From Nephrocerus scutellatus (Eukaryota > Arthropoda > Insecta > Diptera > Pipunculidae), in the NCBI GenBank assembly GCA_947095585.1, contig OX352763.1, positions 116,353,908-116,417,907 on the forward strand: DNA of 64,000 nucleotides. The letters run 5' to 3'. A program made the position numbers and the translations under genes. Positions 55,680-64,000 of the stretch are shown here, in pieces. Under the pieces are notes generated by a model, which saw nothing but the letters and a program-made list of their open reading frames with translations, made no database searches and was not told where the DNA came from. How positions within the stretch are numbered: position 1 is the stretch's first letter; each line of letters starts with the position of its first letter.

Positions 55680-56850
55680 CTCAAAAAGAGCATGGTAAAC
55701 GTTTCAAGAGCAATGAAGCTCTATGGTGAAGCAAAGCCCTTCGAAGGCTGGTCTTTAAAACCGCCCAGAGCAGGGGGATTTGGCAGCAATATAGAGAAAC
55801 TCTCACAACATATAATACACACGTGAGAAGCTTGCGTAACTTCTGCGAGATAGTAGCTAATACTACAGCGTCTACCAGACTGTATAAAGCGATGGCAATA
55901 TAGATGCTAAGAATATTAATACATCGCTGATAGACCAGAACGGGAAGTTCACAGGAAATGAGGAGCAGAGAGCGCTGCTTCTTCTGAGAACAAACTTCCC
56001 AGGAAGCGCATTGACCAGAAACGAGCTCGATATGGGGATGAACCACCTCAGAGCAAGTAAGAATGACTGGAAGAAGCCTCTGAGATCTGTACTGAACAAA
56101 AAATCCTATGGGTAATAAAAAGCTACCAACCCTAAAAATCGGCAGGTGTGGACGTGGTAATCCCTGCATTCATGCAAGCTGGATTAGATAATCTCGTCCC
56201 ACACCTCTTAAGAATATTTAGAAGCAGTCTACCGACAAGCCGAAGAAGGGCAAAGGTGCTATTCATACCGAAAGTGGGGAATAAAGATACCACCCATCCC
56301 AGCCCTACATACCAATTAGCCTAACTTGGTTTGTCCTAAAGACTGTTGAAAAGGTTATCGACAATTACATAAGGTCGGAAGTACTGTCCAGTACACTACA
56401 GTCAACATGCGATCTACGGAGACCGCACTGTGGGAGCTGACGGAAGAAAGTATAGAGTGATCCCTTGCCGGTAAAGTCATTGAGCTATGCGCCTTCGTAG
56501 ACATCGAAGGAGCATTGAACAACGCAATAAGAAATGCTCTGGAGAGATAGAAAGTAGACAACACAGTCACTTAATGGATGTGCGAGATGCTGGGTACCAG
56601 AACAGCGGAAACCATAGTCGGTGATAAAACCAATATGGTGAGCACAACAAGCCAGATGCCCATTAGAAGGGGTACTGTCTGCCCTTTTGTGGAGCATCCT
56701 TGTAGATGAACTACTTCAGCGACTAGCTGAGGCAGGGACTTATGCCCAAGGCTACGTGGACGTTATAGTCATCGTGGCAAAAGGTAAATTTGAGGAAGTG
56801 CTCTGTGATTTAATCCAAAATTGGCTCGCTAACAAAGCGGCATAAACTCC
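55680..56850 (+). mobile_element. LINE family C (LOA/R1-like) linker and RT
   Basis: Plus strand, across many frameshifts: FKSNEALW, SRLYKA, LRTNFPGSAL, then GVDVVIPAFMQAGLDNLVPH, AKVLFIPKVGNKDTTHPS (RT fingers), LKTVEKVIDNYIRSE, IEGALNNAIRNAL, MPIRRGTVCPFVEHPCR (decayed PQGGVLSP) and AQGYVDVIVIVAKG, where the YADD is no longer readable. Same line as 200-950. Confidence 0.72.
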
Positions 56851-57275
56851 GCCTACTTACTTACTTATACTTATGGCCTGTATCCCCTTGTGGGTCCTAG
56901 GGCCTCTACTACGCCTACGCGCCATCGCTTGAGGTTCCTGGCAATGAGCTTCAGCTCTCTCCAACTCTTCCCCAATTACCGTGACTCCTACTCAACTGTT
57001 CTCTGCCATGTATTTCTCAGACGACCCGTTCTTCTACCATCCTGAGATCACGGATTCCATTGTATTGCGTAGTTTTCTATGGAACTGTCGCCTTTTCGGA
57101 GTGTATGACCAATCCACTGCCACTTCCGTCGTTAGATGGTTGTGCCTATTGGTGTCTGACACGTTTTTTTGGTAAAGATGTTCGTTAGAGATACGTTTTG
57201 GCCAGAAAACCCTTAAGATGTTCCGTAGGCACCTATTTACGAACGTTTGTACGCAGTTCGAACGCAGCATAGGTA
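56850..57275 (-). mobile_element. LINE family B (RTE-like) C-terminus
   Basis: Minus strand: TFVNRCLRNILRVFWPKRIS, NEHLYQKNVSDTNRHNHLT, then [18 protein letters not shown] and the end PRTHKGI with an AAGTAAGTAAGTAGG tail. This is the uninterrupted counterpart of the SINE-split copy at 48500-49195. Confidence 0.8.
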
Positions 57276-57494
57276 AGACAACTGCTTCCGTATGATAGGT
57301 GGGGGTTTACCGATATTAGTGTCAATCCCATAGTTTTTAGGGTGGGTCGCTAAGATAAATAGTGATGATAAGACACCTCTATGGCAAGAGGTCAATAGTT
57401 TAGGTAAGAGGGTATGATATTTGTGTCACATTTTAAACTTCTGCCGGGCACTCAACTAATGGTTTAAAAAACAGCCCACAGGAATTGAATTTTT

Positions 57495-58000
57495 GTTTTT
57501 GTAAATTCTCTAATCGAAGATACACATGTGTATAAAATTTTAAGAAAATCGGGTAGTTTTTTTTTAAATTTGTATAGGTGCTCCCCGACCCCTTCAAATT
57601 TTTACAGAAAGTGTTGTCAATCGGAGATGCGTATAAAATTTTAAGGAAATCAGGTACTTTTTTGTAAAATTTGTATGGATGCGCCCTGACCCCGGGGACC
57701 GATCACTTTAAAATTTTTATAAAAAGTGTTGACCAACGGAGAAACACATGCATATAAAATTTGCAGAAAATCGGTTAAATATTGTAAAATATTTGTATGG
57801 GAGCTCCCTGACCCCGGGGCCCGACGGTCGAGTGCCCCCAAAATTTAATAGAGAGTGTTGTAATCGGAGATACAAATGTGTGCAAAGTTTGAATAAATTC
57901 TGGCTTTAGGAAGTAGGTTAAAAATTGATCACAAGATTCTACCAGCCAGCCAGCCGGCCACGGCTACGCAAAGTTAATATAGAAAAGGTATTTTTTGCAT
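57495..58000. repeat. Tandem repeat, about 105-120-bp unit
   Basis: Four units, each with GTATAAAATTTTAAG, TTTGTATGG.GC.CCCTGACC, CGGGG..CGA, and AGTGTTG..ATCGGAGATAC. It closes with CCAGCCAGCCAGCCGGCC. A relative in inverted orientation is at 34230-34480, so the unit is dispersed as well as tandem. Confidence 0.75.
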
Positions 58001-59270
58001 GGCAGGTACCCTAACATTGACATATAAACCCAAATAAAATCTATTAATTTCTTAAATTGTCTGAAACGTCAAGAAAACATGTCTTTGGGGGGACTTAATT
58101 TGTTTTTTTCTGAGTAATTCCAATACTTCCGTTCGGTGTTTATAAACTGAAATCATTCAATCATTCGTGGATGATTCAAGCTAACTTTTCCTGTATTGGC
58201 AAATTTGAACAAGGCTGTTCTGCCATAACATTCGACATGCAAATTAACGAATTTCTATCTTCTCCTCGTATTTGCAACAAAAATACAGAGGATAACACAA
58301 AGGTCAGCCAGGCATGATTTTTATAGCGGGTAATTTACCTAAAAGAATAGCAACGGGTACTGTAGGATAACAATCTTCTAGCAAATCCCTATGAAGTCTT
58401 TTTGTTTTAGCTTCTGTTGAATGATTTTGCATTCTAGGTCCAATGCGCGATCGTGTGTAATTTGCACTGAAAAATTTACAAGGTCATCTTATCTTATCTA
58501 GTATCTCTTATTGAAAAGGCGTCGGCAATAATTTATTGTCATCAACAGAAAAGGAAAGGATTTAACTGCAATAGAATAGAAGAAGGTGTTTGAAAAATTC
58601 ACCGAACAAGTAATGCGTCCGGTTCTACTTCAGTTAAATCAATTAAAGAAGTGCTTGGCAAATTAAAAGATACGCATGCCTTTGCGTATCCCAGTACTTG
58701 TTATACATTCCTGCATTTATTAGAAAAAATGGGAGCGTAGCAGCGTGTTCAAGTGAAAAAAGTGAATCTTCTTTGGAGGCTTAATTGGTATGCAAAATAT
58801 ACTAATTTCTACATAAGATTGCTATTGGCTGACTTTGGAGTGAAATTCATAAATGTCTCTAATATTCCCTTTGAGATATTGAACATTGGTATGTGAACAT
58901 AGATGGTAAACGACTAACATAGGCCTCGTAGGAGCAGCATCTTCCGAGGTGATGGTCCCGCTAAATAACGAGAAAGAGCCTCTGCAGTCGAATAACTTGC
59001 AGCTCTGCTATTAAGTTCTACTTCCACCTCCTCGTGGTGCCATCTGGGAGTTTCTCTGGAAATTGCGATAGGAAGAGGATAAGTGTCGATTGGCGTGTGG
59101 CCCAGCAACCGTAGAAAACCCAATTGCTCCGAAACGTAATACAATGATTCGGATACGGACTGATACTTTGTTTTCACACGCACATAGACGAAAGTGACTG
59201 TTTCGTACGCTATAAACTAGCCTCGAAAGTAGCCCATAACAACACTAGTTATGTTATGATATAAACGTCT
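58001..59270. other. Unassigned DNA
   Basis: No recognised repeat. A minus-strand frame at 59183-58914 (89 codons, MRVKTKYQSVSESLYYVSEQ at its start) reads more protein-like than most short frames here but matches no family that I know. Confidence 0.25.
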
Positions 59271-59500
59271 TTTGTTATTTACTACAATCTCAGCGAACAC
59301 ATTGCGCATGAGCAAGAATTCTCTTTTGTTTGTTGTTTGTGATTTCTGCTTCTCTCTCGATTTAGCAGAAAAACCGGTTTGGACGCGTGAAAAATTCATT
59401 TCTTTGTTATTTACTGCAGTCACAGCGAACACACATTCTCACATTTCTGCTTCTCTATCTCGATTTAGCAAAAAAACCGGTTTGGACGCGTGAAAAATAG
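59271..59500. repeat. Two-copy tandem duplication, about 115 bp
   Basis: TTTGTTATTTACTACAATCT..AGCGAACACA and TCTCTCGATTTAGCAGAAAA, ACCGGTTTGGACGCGTGAAA occur twice in direct order. The second copy lacks about 20 bp. Confidence 0.8.
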
Positions 59501-59574
59501 CGTACACGACTCGCAGAAAAGTGCTCATCCACTCATCAACTCCACTTTCCTTGCTCGTTCTGTAATATACTATA

Positions 59575-61860
59575 ACGACCCTTAGCTATCATACACGGAC
59601 CACGATCGGTTTCTGGAACCTTAAGACCCTCCTCCGACTCACTCCAGTAAGGACCTCAAAAGACCAGATTCCTCCAATTAGAGCGTGAGTTTACGCGATA
59701 TAATACAGACATCTTGGGGAGAATACCATTCTCCAACAAATAATACTGTGATGCTCTACTCCGGTAGATCAGCTGGGAGTGGGGTGGAGTTAGACCGATG
59801 CTAACTCCGGTAGCACGAAACAGCCTTATATCCTGGAAACTTCACAGTGACCGGATACTGACGGCTAGATTCCAGATTAGAGTAAGAAAAATGGCTATAC
59901 TGAGTTATGCTCCGATCAAAGACGCGATTGAGAACAAGAGGACAATTTTTATAGTCATTTGGGCTCCGTGTATAAACAAACGCCTAATAGCGACATCGTT
60001 ATGGTGATGGGGTGATCGGGGACTTCAACGCCAAGGTAGGGCGACAATATTATGCTTAAGCAAGTGATGGGAGTTCACGGTCTTGATGAACGGAACGTTA
60101 ACGGAGAGCGTTATGTGGACTTCTGTAACACTAATTCTCTAGTCATTGGAGGTACGCTGTTTAAGCATAACACCTGCCACAAAATCAGTTGGGTCTCAAC
60201 TGACAGGCAGCGAGCATCGAACCAGATTGATCTCGCCGCTTCAGAAATTGCCTTTTAGACGTCCGTAACAGACGTGGAGCCGATATCGGACCAGAGCGAG
60301 ATCACCTTTTATACGCATTCGCACTGCATCCATCAACAGCAACCGCTCAAACTGGCTCAACATTACCACGTTCAATTCTGATAGGTTTAGGGAACCCGAA
60401 GTGCGTCAACAATACAGAGACCATCTTGCCTTAGAAGGTGAACGTGGACGACCACTGGAATGCTGTGAAAAATGTTTTTGTAACTGAAGCACGCACCTAC
60501 GTCGGTTAAAGGCAGAATAAACACCGTGCATGGTTATCGGCAGACACCTGGAGACGGATCAATGAGCGTAAATCAATCAAGGCTCGAATTGCAGCGCCCT
60601 CAGCAGTAGAGAGTACCGAGCTAGAAGCCCAAAATCGCGTCAAAAAGAAGGAAGTGCAGCGTGGTGTAAGACGGGACAAACGACAGTACATCGACTCAGT
60701 TGCCTTAATGGCCGAAGAAGCACCAAGAAGTGGAGACAGTAGGACTGTCTATAACATCACCAAGGAGGTCAATGGTAGTCGGAACTCCAAACAACGTCCA
60801 GTAAAAAGTTTAGATGGTGACCTTATGATGTCGGATGAGAAGCAGGTCACTAGATGGAGAGAACATTTCGCTATAGTCCTTAACCACTTAGACGATGTTG
60901 ATATGTAAATAATTCTTCCGAAGAGATAAATTCTCCAATTCTCACTGGACCTCCTAGTAAAATCGAAATAATAGCAGCAATCAAGTCTCTAAAGAAAAAT
61001 AAAGCGGTGGGTATTGACGGACTCCCTGCTGAAATATTCCAAGCAGCGCCAAGCACACCGGCTGATCTTCTACACCCGCTCATACGGAGAGCGTGGGAAA
61101 ATTATCGATTTCCCCAAGAGTGGAAAAGAGGGATGATCGTCAAGCTTCCAAAAAAGGGAAATCTGATGGACTGTGGAAACTGGAGAGGTATATGCGTTTT
61201 ACCGGCCATAGCCAAGATAATAGCTAGAATCATATAAGAACGCGTAAAGGAGCATTTAGATTCAACTTTCGACGTCGAACAGGCAGGCTTTCGCTCTTTC
61301 CTCTTGCATCGATCACATAAATACCTTACGGATCATAATAGAACAATAAAAGATCTCCGCTACATCTACTGTTCATCGACTTCGAGAAGACTTTTGACAG
61401 CTTAAATTAAGATGCTATCTGGATGGCCCTGGAGGAGGAGGGGTATCCCAGAAAAACTTATAGCTATTATCAAAGCTACATACGAAGGAATTAAATGTCA
61501 CGTCCTTCACAACGGTAAGGTGTCCGAGGAATTTGAAGTCCAACGGTAAGGTGTCCGAGGAATTTGAAGTCCAAAGTGGAGTAACGTCAGGGGTGCATAC
61601 TATCACCGCTGTTATTCCTGGTGGTCATCAGCGATCTACTTCGTGCATCACTGACAGTAGAGAACAATAGAATTCGATGGACTATGACAACTTATCTTAA
61701 ACACCTAGACTACGCTGACGATGTTTGCCTGCTCTCACATCGAATAATAGACCTTCATATGATGACACAAATTCGGGCCAATAACCTATAGACGTTATTG
61801 TGCAGGACTGTCGAGGAGGAAGCAAAAATAAGATTTGTCGAGGTCATCAAAATAGGTATT
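59575..61860 (+). mobile_element. LINE family B (RTE-like), longest copy
   Basis: Plus strand, about 2.3 kb. Endonuclease traces (MLYSGRSAGSGVEL; VTDRNQLTGSEHRTRL-type region; GVHGLDERNVNGERYVDFCN), linker with DSVALMAEEAPRSGDSRTVY and DEKQVTRWREHFAIVLNH. RT: KAVGIDGLPAEIFQAAP, WKRGMIVKLPKKGNLMDCGN, WRGICVLPAIAKIIARII, then CHVLHNGKVSEEFEVQ and an intact [13 protein letters not shown] box near 61707. A 31-bp exact tandem duplication (61511-61541 and 61542-61572) shifts the frame. Broken elsewhere by stops. Confidence 0.85.
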
Positions 61861-61889
61861 TGTTTGTGAGATGATTTCATCGTTAGAGT

Positions 61890-62380
61890 AAAATCTCTTT
61901 CCGCCGTGCTATTTCTTCAGGTTTGGAAACAAGAAATAGAAGAGAATAGGGCGGATGAGGGAGCAATTCGTAGCCTAATTCATGGACGCCAAACACTCCT
62001 ACGAAGTTGTCACACGATTGCGTTTGTGGTCGATTATGAGCAAACGCTGCACCCATCTTGCGGAAATCTTTCTCATACCCAAGTGTTCATTCAAAATTGA
62101 AACCACTGAGCCCTGTAAGATACCTATGGCTTCCTCGGACTCTTCAATCTCCGTTCGGCCAACACCATGTCGTGAATTTTTTTAATTGTTTCGGGTGTAG
62201 AGATCTCAACTGGGCGTCCAGAAAGTTCGGCTTATTCCGTGCTTGTACGGCCACGACGAAAATCAGTAAACCACTTTTTTACCATTGAAATTGATAGTGC
62301 AGAGTTCCAATAGTTCGTTCCATAGTTCCCGCAAAAAAAACGCTTAATGAGCACACGTGATTCATTTTTTTCCATTTTCT
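61890..62380 (-). mobile_element. Mariner transposase N-terminal relic
   Basis: Minus strand from the ATG near 62363: MEKNESRVLIKRFF, SMVKKWFTDFRRGRTST, SGRPVEISTPETIKKIHDMV, LAERRLK, then after a deletion LNEHLGMRKISARWVQRLL-type and DHKRNRVTTS pieces. This is the paired DNA-binding domain of a mariner. The catalytic part is absent and no inverted-repeat end was found. Confidence 0.78.
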
Positions 62381-64000
62381 CCTCAAATTACGCGGTAGTC
62401 TGCTATCAATGGCTGCTGTCAAACCCAAACTAAATGACGCAGCTTCTTTAAATTTTGACAGGAGTTAACTGACAGAAGCCTGTTGACAGGAGCAGTGTAG
62501 CCCTTTCAGTTAAGAGGCTAGAAATACAAAAAGTCATGGACTTATTGTCCCTCTCTTGTACTAATGGTAGAAACTTTGTTTGGGGCTTTATTTTTAGAAG
62601 GAATACCTTTGTAACTACGTTTAAATAAAGCTAATATCTTGTTTGAGTCTTCCGGTATCCAACTTCAATGCCTGTTCTAGTTTTCTTGCCCATGCTAATT
62701 TTTGACTTTGAGGTCAATTTTCTCCAGAAAATGCGTAATAAACAAAGCGTGCTACTATTGTTTTCTAATGAACGTAACAATAATAAAAATGAAAATTTTC
62801 AGCCAAAGGACCACTGTAAAAATATCGTATATTGCAACAACATAAAAGTTAGCTTATTCCGGATCTTACCTTACTATATACAACCGAATAAATGAATAAT
62901 GAAGTTACCAGTACAGTGACCAGTATATGCAACAAAATTTTCTCAGATAAGCTAAAGTAAGTAGTACTCGTATATACTCTGCTTCTCGCAGCTTATATTT
63001 TTGTTAACAAGCTGAGAATTCATACAAGGAAAGTGACAAAATGATAAAGAACATTGAAACTAAATAAACCTAATATCTACGCTACTGTTCGAAAGGAAAA
63101 CAATAATTGGATGGAGAGTATAACTTCACTTTCGTAAAGTAGATTAAAAACTAAATAAAGAATACAATATGAAACAATAACATGTTAGATGTTACGGCAA
63201 CTGTTATCTTATATTAAATACACATCATATTAGTAAATATTTTTGTATGGCCATTTGAAAGATGCTCCTTCTTCAAAATTTTCTTTATTTTTTGTTATCA
63301 GTGATGTAATTTGAGTATATAATACAAATACAAATTCAAGATTGAGTCATAGATCCGAATATTATGAATGTTGTGTGCTTGTGTGTGCAAAAAAATTTGG
63401 AAAATAAGCTGAAATCAATGTTTTTCACTCGTATCTACATAGTATCTCCGATATCAAGAGGGTATATGGTATTATGATGATGATGTAAAGGAAGCGTTTT
63501 GATAGTAAAACAGTAGACTTTAACAAAATAATAATATTTGAGGCGTCAGACCGTTGTGATTCAGGGCTTAGCCACCTGTTCGATCAATATGATCTTCTAT
63601 ACAACTCATACATATTTGTCCACACCTTATTTAAATATAAATATGTACTACATAGTCTTTTTAGTCTAGATGAGTCTAGATACTGCATATTCGACACCCA
63701 ATAACCACACACGAAACATTTATTTACCACATTTGCTATCAAAATTGACAGTTTTATGCGTAAATAAATAATCAATTGGTCGCTTAAAAGCAAAACAATT
63801 CTATGTTTACAAATAATAAAAACTGACTTCCGTTGGGTTTCATTGATGAGAATTGAAATCATAGCGGTTATAAATTGTTGTGGTGGGTTTTGTAAATATG
63901 CAACTGATTAATGGATGTATAACAAAACAAACAGAGATTGCATTTGAAAAGTTTGTAAATGACGACCACTTACGAGACACTGTAAAAACGAATCTAAGTC
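62381..64000. other. Unassigned AT-rich DNA with a SINE tail scrap
   Basis: No gene recognised. At 63526-63585 the text AATAATATTTGAGGCGTCAG, ACCG..GTG resembles the tail end of the SINE family (AATAATATTCGGCGCGACAG, ACCATTGCGG), so a truncated, diverged fourth copy is possible. Confidence 0.35.

Noticed and set aside
58914..59183. 89-codon minus-strand frame with a protein-like look
   Set aside because: No family recognised and no exon signals; not enough to call a gene.
1..64000. CRISPR arrays, operons, phage or bacterial systems
   Set aside because: Tandem repeats here have degenerate units without unique equal-length spacers, and all real genes are spliced or typical fly genes; nothing prokaryotic is present.

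Overview
The window looks like the nuclear genome of a higher (brachyceran) fly, most plausibly an acalyptrate with a large repeat-rich genome such as a tephritid. This rests on fly-type proteins (tko-like mitochondrial S12, MED22, purple acid phosphatase), short GT-AG introns, AT-rich flanks and a dense mix of LINE fragments, mariners, MITE-like elements and a tRNA-derived SINE. The species call is inference. No CRISPR array, operon or other prokaryotic feature is present.

Host genes. Five host loci are supported. Two tandem minus-strand copies of a secreted purple (type 7) acid phosphatase lie at 1863-3280 (exons 2-5 only found) and 6285-11437 (complete, five exons, 445 codons). MED22 (Mediator subunit, three exons, 140 codons) is on the plus strand at 12961-13497. 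An intronless ARF-family GTPase is on the minus strand at 14102-14647. tko (mitochondrial ribosomal protein S12) is on the plus strand with exon 1 at 18063-18114 and exon 2 at 36790-37151. Its single intron is 18,675 bp and packed with transposon debris and tandem repeats. Exon joins were worked out by eye from phase, splice sites and recognised family sequence.

Mobile DNA. Nearly everything else that can be recognised is repeat. I group the LINE fragments by protein motifs: family A (RTE-like, 3' tail of ATG-type repeats), family B (a second RTE-like line, tails such as AAGT repeats), family C (LOA/R1-like with RNase H), family D (Jockey-like with poly-A end), one R1-like copy and one further RTE-like remnant. 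All read-throughs are broken. There are three mariner/Tc1-type relics, one of them bounded by terminal inverted repeats. Two MITE-like families and one 2.7-kb inverted-repeat-bounded segment are new to me. A tRNA-derived SINE has three near-complete copies, two of them nested in LINEs. At least six different tandem-repeat arrays occur.

Layout. 1-1550 LINE debris; 1863-11437 the phosphatase pair with LINE and MITE insertions between and inside; 11825-12820 a MITE/SINE-filled divergent intergenic region; 12961-14647 MED22 and the ARF gene tail to tail; 15600-17705 repeats; 18063-37151 tko and its inflated intron; 38650-64000 no recognised host gene, only LINE, SINE and mariner fragments separated by unassigned AT-rich DNA. 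The genes have no shared pathway; the interest of the window is in the repeats and what they did to gene structure.
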